Shown here one piece after another: positions 22,838 through 35,394 of a stretch of DNA of 64,000 nt. Numbering within the stretch: the first letter of the stretch is position 1; every line of letters starts with the position of its first letter. The notes under the pieces are model-generated. The model was not told where the DNA came from. It ran no database searches and saw nothing but the letters and a program-made list of their open reading frames with translations. This stretch comes from Aphrocallistes beatrix (taxonomy: Eukaryota > Porifera > Hexactinellida > Sceptrulophora > Aphrocallistidae), in contig OY725491.1 of the NCBI GenBank assembly GCA_963281255.1, forward strand, positions 3,596,001-3,660,000, written 5' to 3'. The position numbers and the translations under genes were made by a program.

Positions 22838-23077
22838 AATAGTCGATATTGTCATTGAACTAATACGTATAAAACTGAATGAAGGTTGCAGGGTGTGTGT
22901 GCGTAACATCGTAATAAATTCGTTACCGTCATACTGTTAATTTCAGATTCATCATTGCGGTTGAGAAGCCCTTGTACTATTTTCAGTAATGACTCCAAAT
23001 CTCATGGAAGATGAATATCCATGGTTTGTTAATATTAATGACTCAATATCTCACATGACTCAAAATCTCATGCAACA
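22838..23077 (-). repeat. Ginger right terminal inverted repeat
   Basis: Inverse of 15229-15470, differing by only a few bases and a short gap (CCTCAAAGTTC against CCTTC). Confidence 0.85.
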
Positions 23078-23129
23078 GTCCTTCAAAATTCAATGACTCA
23101 GTAAAATTCGAAATAGGCTGTAACTCTAT

Positions 23130-23280
23130 TATTCGATATCTGATTGATTTGTATTTAAATTTCAAATTTGTAGGATGAAAATGGGAGTTAAGATCGAAAA
23201 ACTGAAATTTCTAATCATAAAAAGGTGACAATGACGTCATAATTCCATGATGAGTCGATATATATATATATTAGTAAGGA
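23130..23280 (-). mobile_element. Helitron body fragment
   Basis: Minus-strand match to the Helitron body, including TGACGTCA (23232-23239) and CATGATGAGTCGA, ending in a TATATA run. No ends are preserved. Confidence 0.5.
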
Positions 23281-23784
23281 TGATACTGATACATTAGTTT
23301 CGTAGATTAGTCGATACCATAAACAGCACGTGAAGGAGTTTTGGGAGACTAAGTCTTCTCAAATAAATTAGTTCTTGGGAACAGCCAACCCATTTTTTCT
23401 GTTTACAATTCATTAGCCACCCCCACACCTCCAAGCAAAATTTCCACGGTGCGCTTATGTACCAGCCTCTCTATACGGGAGTCTCATACGCTGCCCATGG
23501 CCCACACATATGTCATTTCCGTTGTTTTGCCCTAATTTCATTATTTATCACTAATCAATCAAGGTTACAATCAACAGACATAGTGAAATGAAAGAAGTGA
23601 GTTGAAAACTGAATGCCGTGGCATACAGTGGGGGGACGGAGGGGGCAACATATACCTCTTAAAGGGCGTAAATTTATTTTCAGAGTCAATTTGTATCGTT
23701 ATATTATCTGTCTATACTTTACAGTTTACACCATAAAGATTCTCTTCCCAACCTTTCAATTGTGTTAAAAATATATCTTACCAT

Positions 23785-24006
23785 GTGTGCATTAGCGTTT
23801 CCAGTTGTGAAAGGAGTTTCTCTAAACTAAAACTAGTGATATCTTATCTGAGATCTACAATGAGCCAAATTCGGCTAACGAGTTTGGCAATCCTATCTAT
23901 AGAAAGAGACTTTACCAATGTTATGAATTTTGATACAACAATCAATGACTTTGCAGCTCTGAAATCAAGGAAAGCATTTGGTCACGGGACACCACTGATT
24001 GAATGA
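23785..24006 (+). pseudogene. hAT transposase C-terminal fragment
   Basis: SSCERSFSKLKLVISYLRSTMSQIRLTSLAILSIERDF is the hAT dimerisation domain of the zinc-finger/TTF-type group, followed by FAALKSRKAF. The rest of the gene is missing. A G-rich motif, CAGTGGGGGGACGGAG, near 23625 may be the end of the same deleted element. Confidence 0.68.
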
Positions 24007-24029
24007 TCAGATTTTATTCACTCGAGTTG

Positions 24030-24160
24030 ATTGTAGGATTATAATGTTACATAAGCGAGGTTATGAAAATGGCCGAAAAGGAAGAGGGCAATAGCGAGTC
24101 CGCATAGCAACCGAAGTACGAAGGAAGAAAGTCGGTTACAAGTCGCGAAGCTTGCTTGTA
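24030..24160 (+). mobile_element. Helitron 3'-end fragment
   Basis: GC-rich tail with hairpin-like CAAGTCGCGAAGCTTGCTTG followed by T, resembling the 3' ends at 3145 and 13278. Confidence 0.4.
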
Positions 24161-24199
24161 ATAGTAATTATAATAGTAATTATAAATAAAAATAATAAT

Positions 24200-25300
24200 A
24201 AAATGGCTCACTTGGGGCGGAACAAATAAACAGAAAAAAAGTCAAAAGAATATACAAAAATAGCACATGCACCATATTTTATATACAATACTTTTATGCT
24301 TAGAGGTATCTTTCAAAAAATTCTAATGCATATTCCCACGAAGAAAATAAGCGCAATCTAAAGAATGTCAGGTGATCAATATTGAATGTTAGAATAATGA
24401 CAGAACAAAATTTCGAATTTGCTTGTTTTATCACATTTCAATTTCGGGATTAAAAGTATTTCTTATGAAAATCTAGACAGATAATTCGTAAGACAGATAT
24501 ATTGTTACAATACGCGTTTCGTTACGCAGAACTAGGCAAGCTCAGAGATACTTGCATGAACCGATCTGTTCCTCTGCCGTTATGCTCACCATCGAAATGT
24601 GGACGGAAAAGTGTGGGCTGGATTTAATTGATCAATCAATACAATATCGAATTAAATTATTTTAGAACCCCTTCGGTTTTATCGCTGGAAGGCAACAGTG
24701 CAATCAGGGGGTCATGGACTGGAAGCATTTACAAGTATAAACATTATCTTAAGTAACTCATTTGCGATAATATGTTTCTTGCTCATTAATTATCTACAAT
24801 GTTAAAATGAAGCGAGGAATCATTAATATATGTAAATACATTTCCTGATATACTCCGTTTAAAAAATCATACATAAATATATAACTACACCATTGGTCTC
24901 TGTGCATCATGTCCTCTCCAGGTTGTGTAAGCATAAACAAAGGGATGTGTGGACAGTACAAGACAGTAGTGACTAGCTGTGATGGTCTCCACCTCCAATA
25001 ATAGCCATCCCGTTCCTCTCCAGGTAGAATTGGTTTACAACAGATCGATGTGAATGCAATACTAGTGAATTGATATTATAAGTAAGATTTCCCTTTCGCA
25101 CCCATAAAGTTGGGATGCCGATCCAATCAATCAAAAATGGGGGAGCATTATAAAAAATTTATTTCTAGAATTATATCAAAGATGTACCAGCTTTAACACC
25201 ATTTGATTGGAAAATTATCAGAATACTTTCGTCTAGGTATCATCAACTGGGTTGGGTTGGCGTCCCTACTTATGGACGTTCGCTTTCTTCAGACATGTCA
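24200..25300. other. No gene recognised
   Basis: AT-rich unique-looking sequence without a supported coding region or paired repeat ends. Confidence 0.5.
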
Positions 25301-25308
25301 ATGGTATA

Positions 25309-25511
25309 CATGCCAACCGTCCCGTCTTTTTGCGGGACGTCCCGCTTTTCACTCTTCCCCTGAGCTAATGTTGATAAGTGTCCAGTTTTTCCATGAAATC
25401 TCCATATTATGTCCCGTTTTTTAAAATTATGTGTATGATACTTTTATTTTTTCATGCCAACCTGAACCATGATAAAAGCGTCCCGCTTTTATCATGGTTC
25501 AGATTGGCATG
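25309..25511. mobile_element. Foldback MITE with GTCCCG motifs
   Basis: Begins CATGCCAACCGTCCCG and ends with its inverse. The last 59 bp (25453-25511) form a nearly perfect hairpin of two 28-base arms around TCC. Several GTCCCGC copies lie within it. Confidence 0.6.
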
Positions 25512-25559
25512 CATGCGATGTGTCAATGGTCACATTGTTCTCGATTATATCGCTAATCG

Positions 25560-25760
25560 AGTGTACTGTCAAACGCGTGTACCGTTTTTTGAATGTGACA
25601 GTCGTATGCCAGCAGTCGAAAGTACGATAGCCGAATTTATGACAGTCAAATGTACGACCATCCAATTTAAGATAGTCGAATGTACCGAGAGTCGAGTGAA
25701 CCGAGAATCGAGTGAACCGATGTTTAATAGTAGTGAGAGTATGTGTCGAGTCAAAATCAC
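25560..25760. repeat. Degenerate tandem repeat around GTCGAATGTAC
   Basis: Short units such as CAGTCGAAAGTACG, CAGTCAAATGTACG and TAGTCGAATGTACC recur, followed by GAGTCGAGTGAACC twice. No coding meaning is supported. Confidence 0.5.
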
Positions 25761-26764
25761 AGACAACATAACGAGGGCTTGCAATTGATCGAATTCAGGA
25801 GGTTTGCAATTGATCAACATGAGAATTTGAAATGACTTGAGAATTGATCAACTGAATTTAGATCGCGAGGACGAATGGTGTTTATTTTGTGAAATAAAGA
25901 ATATGGGTGTGTTAGGGGCATGGTTATTAGGAACTAAAGGAAATTCTAGCGTTTTTTTGGTACCGAATATTTTAAAAACTAGCCGGAGGCATTATTAAGG
26001 AACAGGTATATCTAACTTATTATTCACTTCCTTAATCCAGTTTTGCAGATTATTCGCCTTTATTCAGACAAAGTAATTAACTTATCGATACTAATATTAC
26101 TCACGAATAGAATAGATGAATGACTCGATTATTGCTTTGTTTACTGATGTCTCCGTATCCTAAAATAAAATAATCAAATTTGTAGGAATTGATAACATTT
26201 TAATTAAAAATTACCAATAGTTTACTCACTATAGAATTAGTGCGTTTATGATATACGCATTCGAGATATGTATGTGCAATAATATGGTTGGGTGTCACTC
26301 TGTCTACTGAATATGGTCCAAGATATTTCTCTGCATTTTTGGTTCCGGGAAGATGTTAGGATTTTTTGATATTGTGTACAAGTCTTGGTCTCCTTCCTCG
26401 AATTCCGACTTAAATTTAGTATTTAGTTAATTAAATATTTTTGAGTCATGATGAATTGAATTTATGTGAACAGAAAATATTTTAAGCGTGAGAAGTCGTC
26501 ATATGAATTGCAAAGTTTCTTTGAGAAAATGTGCTCTGGCGATGTCATCATCATTGTCATTATTTTCTGTTATTGGAACGAAAACTAAAAATAAAAATTA
26601 CTCACCTATTACGTTTTAGTTTATAGTCAAAATTCCGTTTTTGAATATGTCCTTTTTGATGTTGTCGATAGCAAATATTCTGCCAGTATCACGAGTTTCA
26701 TTTATTTATTGCATACACTCATCATCATTATTTGGTAACACATTGGGATCTGCTTCGTCAATGG

Positions 26765-27025
26765 TCATTGGAATGGTATCAAGTTGGTGGGATTCTGAAT
26801 CAGAGGTACAACGTATTTATTTGGCTCAGAACGGTCGTCGTTATTTGATGATGAGGTAATCAAGTTGAGAAGGTTAGAGGAATCATGATCTCTTCCAAAC
26901 ATAAGATAGAATGGAGTGTACCACGCTTTTTCTGAGTGTTTTGCTGACAAAACTGCTGGTTGTAGTTTTGATGTCCATTCTGTATCTGCATTACTCCTCA
27001 ATATGTAAATTTTACTATAATTCAA
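26765..27025 (-). pseudogene. Ginger integrase C-terminal exon, copy 2
   Basis: The frame ADTEWTSKLQPAVLSAKHSEKAWYTPFYLMFGRDHDSSNLLNL aligns with the first Ginger copy (GEWPSKLQSAVFAANTKVKKATGFTPFKLMFGRDTQSENLLNM). Between it and the upstream integrase core lies a 3.3-kb insertion that contains the second MULE. Confidence 0.7.
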
Positions 27026-27339
27026 AGTTAATTAATTAAATAAATAGAGAGTAACTAATAATAGGAGAGTTAGATAAATAATTATGACTCATACTTTTTG
27101 ATAATTTAATTGTGGCTTCAACAAGTCCATTATTTTGTGGATGGTAAGCGGTGGTTCTTCTATGCTCTACTTCAAGTTGTGAGTGGAAATCTTGAAATTC
27201 TTAAAACAATCAAAATATTCCTTAGTATGCCACCTGATACTTTCACGTTTATTCAATGGCTTAAGGCCAGTGCAGGGCCGAATTTAGATTTTATAATATT
27301 CGTATCGTACGTATATTCTGATCTCTTGTAATCCTGAAT

Positions 27340-28035
27340 TTTACTATACAACCCATAAAACGGCTTAATTCAAACACATCACGTGCTGCTAGAAATTTAA
27401 GTTCCCAATTTGTGCTATTTATATACTGAGATTGGAATTCAGGATTTTACTCACTTCTACAAAGTATATTTAGCTATGGTTCAATTTCAAGTTGTTCTCT
27501 TGTCACCATATTGTTTGTATTACACTATACCAATGTATAAAGTTATATGGGGTATTCTAAATAGTTATATCTTCACTGTAAAGGCCCTGGCTGGTAAAGA
27601 TACCCTAAATGTCTCAATATTTGGAGAATTTTGGTCTTTAGACCCAAAATATTTTGTTGTTTGATATAGTAGAGAGAACTCAATACTTTTATGCACTAGA
27701 TTAGTCATTTTGTAGTAACTTTGAAGCCTATTCTTTAACCATTTATACTTTTTTTAATCTTTAGGCCCTTTAAACTTGTGTTTACTTTATATGTTTGACC
27801 CAATTATTAGTAAGATTTTGGAATACCAATGAAGTTAACTATATTTCTAATAGTAAGCCGCCTGATTCTGAAAATCTGTAAGATATATTACTGGTTGTAG
27901 GACAAGTTCCGAATGGTAATTGGATAAATTTAGCACTCGAATTCAACCGTGGGACAAATTCACCTTCACCCTAATACTAGTATGTACTAAAAAAGTCTAA
28001 TTAACTCTATAAAACTGCCTAACAACAGCTAGCAA
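27340..28035. other. No gene recognised
   Basis: AT-rich sequence inside the insertion in Ginger copy 2; short ORFs show no domain. Confidence 0.45.
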
Positions 28036-28039
28036 TCGT

Positions 28040-29190
28040 TGCAAAACCACATCTCTGCATCTGTTATTTCTCCTGGATCGTCTACCTCAAGACAAAGGAT
28101 GTGAAATCAGAATCCGCACTTATCACAATATACCCAATCGATTTTGTCCGTGACTTCTCTCAAGCCCAGGATCCGACCAGTCTGTCATTCTCAGTTCCCC
28201 GCAAAGCTTACATAACTCCTTTGAAGATGATGATTGAGGGGTGTTGGCTATCTTAGGAGAACTTTGTAACAGTTGTGAAGGAGGGCAATTATTGTCACTT
28301 GTTTCATCATCAGAGTTATTTTGTTGTTGGGCTATGCTATAACTCCCACTCTTGTACCCTTCGCCGTGTATTGAGATTTTCTTCTGATTTGAGCGACTTC
28401 TCTGCTGTTTCTTGTCGAACCTTTTCATTTGGTCTTTATGAATCTTGAAGCTCTTGTGAATTCGCGTATTGTCGAATTTCCTAAATGTTGTTTCTAACCG
28501 ATTACCTACGACCACACCAAGTTTTTCAAATAGAAGTTTGATCCCACGAAATCCTTCGTTGTACCGTATAACTGACAATGCTGAGCCGAGTCTCATGACA
28601 TCCATACCAACTGCAATGGTTTTAGGAACCATTGAGAAAAGAACATTGTGCATTGATTCATTGTTGTTGGAAGTTCGACCTTCACATATTTTTGCCACTA
28701 TTTCAGGAGTGTTGAGACAAAAATTTTATATCACTTTTCGTATTGTCAACGCTGCTTCATCGCTCAGATAATTCGGATGGGTTTGGAATGGGTTCTTTTG
28801 TGTATTTAGCAGCATTATAGCGACACCAGGTATCCGCGAACATTGGATAAATATTATGGTTCTCTTCGGCATTGTCATCGTTGGCGCTAAGATGTAAGGG
28901 GATCGCATTGATGGCTTCAATAATAGCTGGAACGTTTCCTCGATTACGAGTCACAGCTAGTCGATAGTATGATGCAACTTGACCACACATTGCTAAGGAT
29001 ATATTTCTAATTTCTCCTGAATTAGATCCCCCCGTCCTTCTCTTGCCTTCAAACTTGCCACGAGATGACCACGATATTTTGGATCGAGCTCTTTGCTTAT
29101 TTCATGTTTAGAGTAGCCTTTCTTCGCTAATTGTTCTGTCCGGGCAGATTTCAAAGTGCCAGATTGTCGTTTGTAAAGGTTGTCGTTTGA
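28040..29190 (-). pseudogene. Mutator-like transposase, copy 2, with PHD-finger remnant
   Basis: Reading the minus strand: SARTEQLAKKGYSKHEISKELD; a frameshift; CGQVASYYRLAVTRNRGNVPAIIEAINAIPLHLSANDD; YPMFADTWCRYNAAKYTKEP, which contains the Trp-Cys that is mutated to a stop in the first copy; a frameshift; then EGRTSNNNESMHNVLFSMVPK with the catalytic Glu region. The C-terminus, CKLCGE...WVYCDKCGF...MWFCNDC, is a PHD-like finger broken by a frameshift and a stop. The middle of the N-terminal half, including any 2A leader, is not found. It lies within the intron of Ginger copy 2. Confidence 0.7.
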
Positions 29191-29487
29191 TTGTCGTTTG
29201 TAAATTCTTACAGATTGTCGTTTGTAAATTCTTACAAAAGATATGTTTTTGAATGTCTGTTATATTTATTTTTTCTCATTTGAATATGATAGATTCATTG
29301 ACATCCAATGAGGCTTTCGATCAGAATTTATATTCTAATTCAATTCAATCTAAACTTCCCGAGATATTCGACAAACTAATTCCTTTTATCACTTACTAGA
29401 CAATAAACGGGTACCCATTTCACTAAAATTTTAGTTATCAAAAGAAATCAGTTCATTTTGAATATAAATACAAGAATACAAGGGTAA

Positions 29488-29760
29488 TAATCTATGATGT
29501 TAGTCTTGGAGGTTGTTTTGGTGGTCGTCGTTTCGGAACTCTTTGTCATCTTGATGGTCGTCATCGTCGTCTGGATCCTGATACATGATGAAAGCTTTCA
29601 TTTTTTTCATCTCCTCTTCGAACGATTCAACTTTCTTGATCAGTATAGTCAATACGTTGCAGAATTATTCCACCTTATCAAGTAATCGAGCATTCTGTTC
29701 CTTGAGAAGTGTGTTCTGGGCCTGAATGGTGAGATCTTCCATTTGAGTAAGAATAAGAAG
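29488..29760 (-). pseudogene. Coiled-coil ORF with acidic tail, one stop
   Basis: From an ATG on the minus strand: MEDLTIQAQNTLLKEQNARL, then a stop soon after, then ILIKKVESFEEEMKKMKAFI and an Asp-rich tail (DPDDDDDHQDD). The heptad pattern suggests a dimerising helix. It lies just upstream of MULE copy 2 on the same strand and may be a degraded accessory ORF. Family not recognised. Confidence 0.3.
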
Positions 29761-31671
29761 CAAATAATGCTTTTGTAGTACAAAAAGGGTATTTATATCT
29801 TCGAGATTTTGATACTCGAATCTCATTGGCTAATTCATACTCGTAGAAATTCTTGTTTGAGCACGAGTGTTCGTTCACACAGTGTTCACACAATAATTTC
29901 ATGAAATGACTTGAAAACAATGACTTGCTACATAGCTATTAACTGATTCATCACTAGGTAGCTAAGATAACAAGAGAAATGTATCAAAATTCTAAATCAC
30001 ATTGGCTATGTATAAAGTTTGCAAAGTACTATATATAAAATATAATCTAGAAATAAAATTTTGCATATTTTAGATAAAAGCCTAACTTCAGTTGGCTGTA
30101 GGTACTTCAAAATCACTTAATTAATATCATTTCGAATGATTTATACTCCAAAGAATATTTTAGACTGGAAAACTGCTAAAAATATTCAAAACAATAATAA
30201 CTAATCAAAGTTTACTGTGTAAGTACACATTACTTAAAATTTAGAACTATTTTGCTCAGATAGTTTATGATTTGGAAGTTATATCTCGAAAAACACTATT
30301 GTGATTCGCTTGATCTTTGAAAGTCATATACCACACTGCATAATGATAAAATTCTGAGGGCAACTCAATTTTCAAAATTTCCACCAATCCAGCATGCACT
30401 GGCCTTAATTGGGACGTTAGCTTAAAAAAGGAGTACACAGCGAATTTAGCTAATTTAGAGTTTCGACTACGTTGAAGCTGATGAATATCAAATAATGTCA
30501 ACGTATACCAGACGAACTTAATTAAGATAGTAAAGAGGTTTGTATTTTCTTATTTATTCTTTAGATATGATAGAATTAACTATTAAATTCACCATATATG
30601 TTTCAGTATCAGCGAGTATACTTGTAACAAAAATATTATGTTTCTACCTTGCTCGAGAATTCTTTGCCTTGGTCACTCTGGATAACTTTAGGAACTCCGA
30701 ATGCAAGATAGATGCAAGCGGGTCAATACCTAGGATGTTTTAGTTTAGAGAGGGCGTGCAACTACAAATTTGCTCAGGTAGCAGGCAATAACCAAAATAT
30801 GCTGAAATCCGAAAGAATCTGGGGTCATATTGCAAATTAGAACAATTTCACAGTGATGCCAAGGGTTTTGTGGAGGTGGAATGGGTTGGAGTTTTCGTTG
30901 GGGCTGAGATGGGAGTGCTGCATTAGATTGGCATTCGTGACAGGTTTTTATCTAAATGGATTAAAAAAAGTGATAAATTTATTAGTGTCATTCTAATTCA
31001 TTCAATGGGAATTTATTACATATTGTCGAACATCTTGGTAAATGCCGATCCAGTCGTATTTGTTACGAATGCCATCAATGGTGGCAATGGTAATACCAGC
31101 GTGAGTAGTATCGTGGTAGAAACTGATGATATCATTGATTTTTGATTCAAGTGGAACATCAAGGTATTTCAAGACTTCTTCCTCACACCTAAAAAATAGA
31201 CAGTAAAATTGAATGGATACATACGATTTGGATGATTAGTAAAATAAACCACCACCACAGACAGTAAAATTGAAGAAAATTGAAGTGAAAATATTGGTGA
31301 CCAAGATCCAATATTAGCAAAGGTTGGATAAAAGCTAGTTTGAATGCCGTCGTATTTTATTCTACTTTAACTTTACAAGTTTCTTGTTTCGGAGATAATA
31401 CTCTCTGCACCTTCTGACAAAATTCTTTTTCTTATATCGATCACTTGAATCCTTGATCTCCAGAGGAATGAAATTAGTCAAGAGATAACTCTGAATTTGC
31501 TGGTACTCGTTCATGAGCATGATAGAGTCAATTTCAATTCAAAGTAAATTCGTAAATAGAAATTGAAAGAAATCTAGAAAAAAGGGATCAAGTTAGGATG
31601 AGAGTTTATGATATGAAGCTAATTATCTAGTTAATAGCAAGTTACCATGGACAAAATGTTACTTAGTCTAA

Positions 31672-31880
<209 letters not shown>

Positions 31881-32640
31881 AGGTGTGTAGGGTTCGGGTT
31901 AGCATGAAAAAAGTGTCCCGGTTGAAACACGCTTGACCTTAGCGGGGGTAACGTCTATTCTGACGCATAGAGTAGATCTTTTTTAATTAAATAATAACAG
32001 TTTTAATCCACTTGCATATTTCATTTATATTCCTCATTTATCATTTATTGCTTCAGCATTTCACAACAGAAACACTGAAATCAATAAATAAATAAATAAA
32101 TAAACCATAATTTGTAGAGATTCAAAAATCACAAAATCTAGCAAAAATAAATAACAATAATAAAACACTCATATTCAAATTTATTTATTAGCTATCAATA
32201 TAAACTAGCAAAATGGGATGTTGCTTTGGTCGCGAGCAGTAAAGAATGGAAACGAGAAGACTGTTGCCATCTGATGGGATACCGGAGGCAAGATACCGGT
32301 GTCCAAAATGTCCAGATAATACATTTCCCTCTCCCTCTATTATTATCTTACATTATAGGTATTATCATAGATAATTCTCAATAAATTAAGATCTTTCTAT
32401 AGAATTAAACATAAAAGGGGATAAAGTACAATCTATTTTGGTATTTCAATGATATGATATCTGTAAAATTCAAAAGTCTAAGAGTCAAGTTGTGTTTTCA
32501 AATTATCCATCTTCAAGTAGTATTATATTTCAGAAAGGGATTAAAAATTATAAACCATCTTACAAGATAGTATTATTATCAAATTCAGAAAATCTCAGTA
32601 GAGAGACATTGAAAGTATACCAAATTGTTACGTACATGAA
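31881..32640. other. No gene recognised; short AAAT microsatellite
   Basis: Only an (AAAT)5-6 run near 32082-32104 stands out. Confidence 0.5.
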
Positions 32641-32649
32641 TATCATATA

Positions 32650-32956
32650 CCGTATTTCTCTGAATAAGCGCCGGGGCTCGAATAAGCTTAGGACGCCGGG
32701 GCATTTTAGTTCTCTGAACATCATAGCAAACTAGTATGCTCACTAGTGGCATAGAAACAAGTGCTTTTTGAAACATTACATTATCCTTTTTTAATAGAAA
32801 TAACATTCTCAGTTGTGGCAAAAATAAAAGTGCCAGTCAATGTAGTAAACAAAAAAAAGAGCGCTGGATCAAAATAGCGAATGGAAAAAATAAGCGCCGG
32901 GTCTAAAGGGTGTACGAAATAAATAAGCGCCCGGGCGCTTATTCGAAGCAATACGG
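32650..32956. mobile_element. MITE with CCGTATT ends, second copy
   Basis: Ends CCGTATTTCTCTGAATAAGC and CCGTATTGCTTCGAATAAGC (complement). TA is intact on the left and mutated to TG on the right. Inverted relative to 13419-13750. Confidence 0.75.
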
Positions 32957-33194
32957 TGTTCCTTTATGGCATATAATATATAACATTTCAGAGGTATTCA
33001 TGCTATCACTAAGACAATTATCATTAAATTTAGTCCATCATATTTGTACAAATATAACATAAAGCTTTGAAAATAAATTTCTCAGAATTATCTTTTGAGG
33101 TAATAGGCCACTCTGAATTTTTCAACGTCATCAACCAAACTTGTGAACGATCACTAACTGTTTTAAATGTAGTTGTTTTAAATTTTAATTAAGA

Positions 33195-33744
33195 CAAGCG
33201 CGCGCTTCGCTTGCGCTACGCGAGTGGCGCACACTATGTGTCCGCCGGAGGCTCACTCCGGTCGCCTGGGGTCACATTGGTTAATTACAAGGGAGATAAC
33301 ATCTCTAAATATGTCTAGCTTAGCGTTAAATTGATGTCTCTCTAAAAATCACCAAATTTTTAAATTTTTAAAATTTTGATTCGTAATGATGACGTCATAA
33401 CAGAGTGATGAGTCAACATTTTTTCATGATAGTTGCATCATATGTTAAGTATATTAATATACAGATTCTATTAAAATTTCAGCCTTCTATCTCCTATAAT
33501 GGCGGAGTTATGCTCGAATAACTGTATTGCTTAACTTTTAAAAATGTGACAATGACGTCATAATTCCATGATGAGTCGACATTTGCTCTGAGCTCAGAGC
33601 TTAGTGGAGCCATAACCAAAAGACTCCCACATGCCAAAAATCAGCTTTCTACGCCTGACAGTTTCTTCAATCAATTCGTTGCAGGTATACTATATATACG
33701 TATATATATACGTACAAACATTAATCGGGTTTTAATAGTAAGGA
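33195..33744 (-). mobile_element. Non-autonomous Helitron, complete (550 bp)
   Basis: On the minus strand it starts A|TCCTTACTATTAAAACCCG at 33744 and ends with the hairpin tail ...CGCTTG|T at 33195. Same family as 447-981. Contains TGACGTCA at 33390-33397 and 33553-33560. Confidence 0.75.
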
Positions 33745-34289
33745 TATTCCTTCTCAGCATTCAATTTCCAGATTTTTGAGGCGTATATTGACTATATTTG
33801 GAGAAAATATATTTAAGCGTTCCCTAGCAACGGCCTGGAATGTCACAACATTCCGATCTCCATATTTTTGGCTGAATGCATCGAGTAACCCCTTATTTCC
33901 TTTAAGAAACAAGGTTACTGGTTACGAATAACTCATTACGAATATGCTAATTTAAAACGTAAAACTAAAGAGTACAACTTCGAGATTGAGGTGCTAAAAA
34001 TAGAAAATGCATAGTCATCATGTATTATAGTTAACTTTGGAGCGAAAAAACAAAAATTTCCGATCATTTGAATATAAAGGAAGATATTTAGAGAAATAAA
34101 TTGAAAAACCCTTGACTAGCGTAGAGAGCTGCTGAAACTCAAGTTTCTAATTAATAATGGTCCTCCCACTATATTGTAGTAAAATATTATATACTCTAAG
34201 AGTTGTTTCCTTACATTCGGTTACTATCTTTCCCCATTAATATATAACATTTGGAAATGGTGATGAATAAATGATTATAATTAATAATA
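33745..34289. other. Spacer with a hairpin-MITE relative
   Basis: Around 33780-33880 the blocks ATATTTGGAGAAA and CCTGGAATGTCACAACATTCC resemble the foldback MITE at 11317-11509. No gene. Confidence 0.4.
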
Positions 34290-34395
34290 CAAGGGTTGTC
34301 CCATAATTCCTAGGACTAATGATCATAAAACTAGCATACGAATAGATATCAATCTTAATCACTATCAAAATTTTCAATATACTCGCCCTTGAGTT

Positions 34396-35394
34396 TTATG
34401 CATCTATCCCACCTTTCTGGAAGTTTGTCGATACCTGTGGCGAAGAATTCTTTGGGAGTCCCTTTTCCCACAGTTCTACCTCCGATCTCATGGTACTAAA
34501 CTCAAATCTTTTTCCACGAAGCGGTCTTTTCATTTCTCCAAAGAGCCAGGTCTGGGCTATTAGCAGGGTGCGGGAGACTTTCGAAGCCCAAACGTCTAAT
34601 GGCACTGGTAGTTAGAGCACTGATGTGGGGCCTAGCATTATCATGTTGGAGGACCACTTTCTTGCTTAGTTTCCCACGTCGCTTACGCTTGATAGCTGCC
34701 CGCAGTTCTTCCAATTCGGCTATATAATAATCGCTGTTGATTGTTGTTTTCTCAGAGAGCCAGTCCGTTAGCAGTATGCCCTCTCTATCCCAAAATATGT
34801 TGATCATTCTCTTTCCTGCGGACTTTTGGCACTTGGGCTTGGTCGGGGTAGGCTCATGGCGTCTTTTCCATTGACTACTTTGAGATTTTGTTTCCGGTTC
34901 GTAGTAATGAAACCACGAATGCGATCAAGAAAGTTCTCTCTCCATGATTTCAGTAATTGACGACAAACATCAACCCGTTGGCGCTTATTCTCATCGGTCA
35001 AAAGTTTTGGCACCCACCTATCAGCACACGGCTCATTCTCAAGTTCTCGGATAGAATGCGATGGATGCCAGTTTTGGGTATACCCAGGGTTTCTTCTAAC
35101 TGCCTACAGTAAGACGTCTATCTATATCAATTGTACGGGAGACCAGATCGATATTCCCACCAGGGCCGTCCAATATCCACGGTATCCCGTGGATATTGGA
35201 TGGCCCTGGTGTCCGTAGTCATCAGCCGTATTCCAGCCATCTTCGAAACGTTCAATCCACAAGTAAACAGTGGATTTGGAAGGGCAATCGTCCCCGTAAA
35301 CTTCTCGCATTTCACGAAGAATCTCTTTACCCGACTTCCCTTGTTTCCAGAGAAACCACATAACACTGCGCTTCCCTTTCACCCATTTTTCCAT
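34396..35394 (-). pseudogene. Mariner transposase, several frameshifts
   Basis: The N-terminal frame MEKWVKGKRSVMWFLWKQGKSGKEILREMREVYGDD...STVYLWIERFEDG is a helix-turn-helix. A 50-bp palindrome (35160-35209) then disrupts the GRP linker region. Later frames give a degraded middle and KVVLQHDNARPHISAL with the second Asp, then HPANSPDLAL and ERWDKLPERWDRCI-like sequence in shifted frames. At least three frame changes are needed to join the pieces, so no functional protein can be made. Confidence 0.72.
35160..35209. repeat. 50-bp perfect-type palindrome inside the mariner gene
   Basis: Two 23-base arms (CCAGGGCCGTCCAATATCCA...) around TATC, with one mismatch. It looks like a local inverted duplication of coding sequence. 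Confidence 0.8.

Larger units (their letters stand above)
15229..23077 (-). mobile_element. Ginger-type cut-and-paste transposon, complete, with nested insertions
   Basis: Both ends start TGTTGCATGAGATTTTGAGT and form inverted repeats of about 240 bp (15229-15470 and 22838-23077) that are nearly identical. A perfect 4-bp target duplication GTCC flanks it (15225-15228 and 23078-23081). Genes on the minus strand encode an integrase with H2C2 zinc finger and GPY/F-type C-terminus, then an OTU protease module. TGTN ends, 4-bp duplications and integrases related to Ty3/gypsy are the known hallmarks of Ginger elements. A mariner (16544-17878), a Tc1 (18903-20256) and a hAT fragment (15672-16140) have inserted into it. 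High TIR identity suggests it is fairly young. Confidence 0.85.

Noticed and set aside
29494-29685. Hydrophobic plus-strand ORF that looks like a membrane protein
   Set aside because: It is the antisense of an Asp-rich coiled-coil frame; GTC/GTT valine runs mirror GAC/AAC codons.
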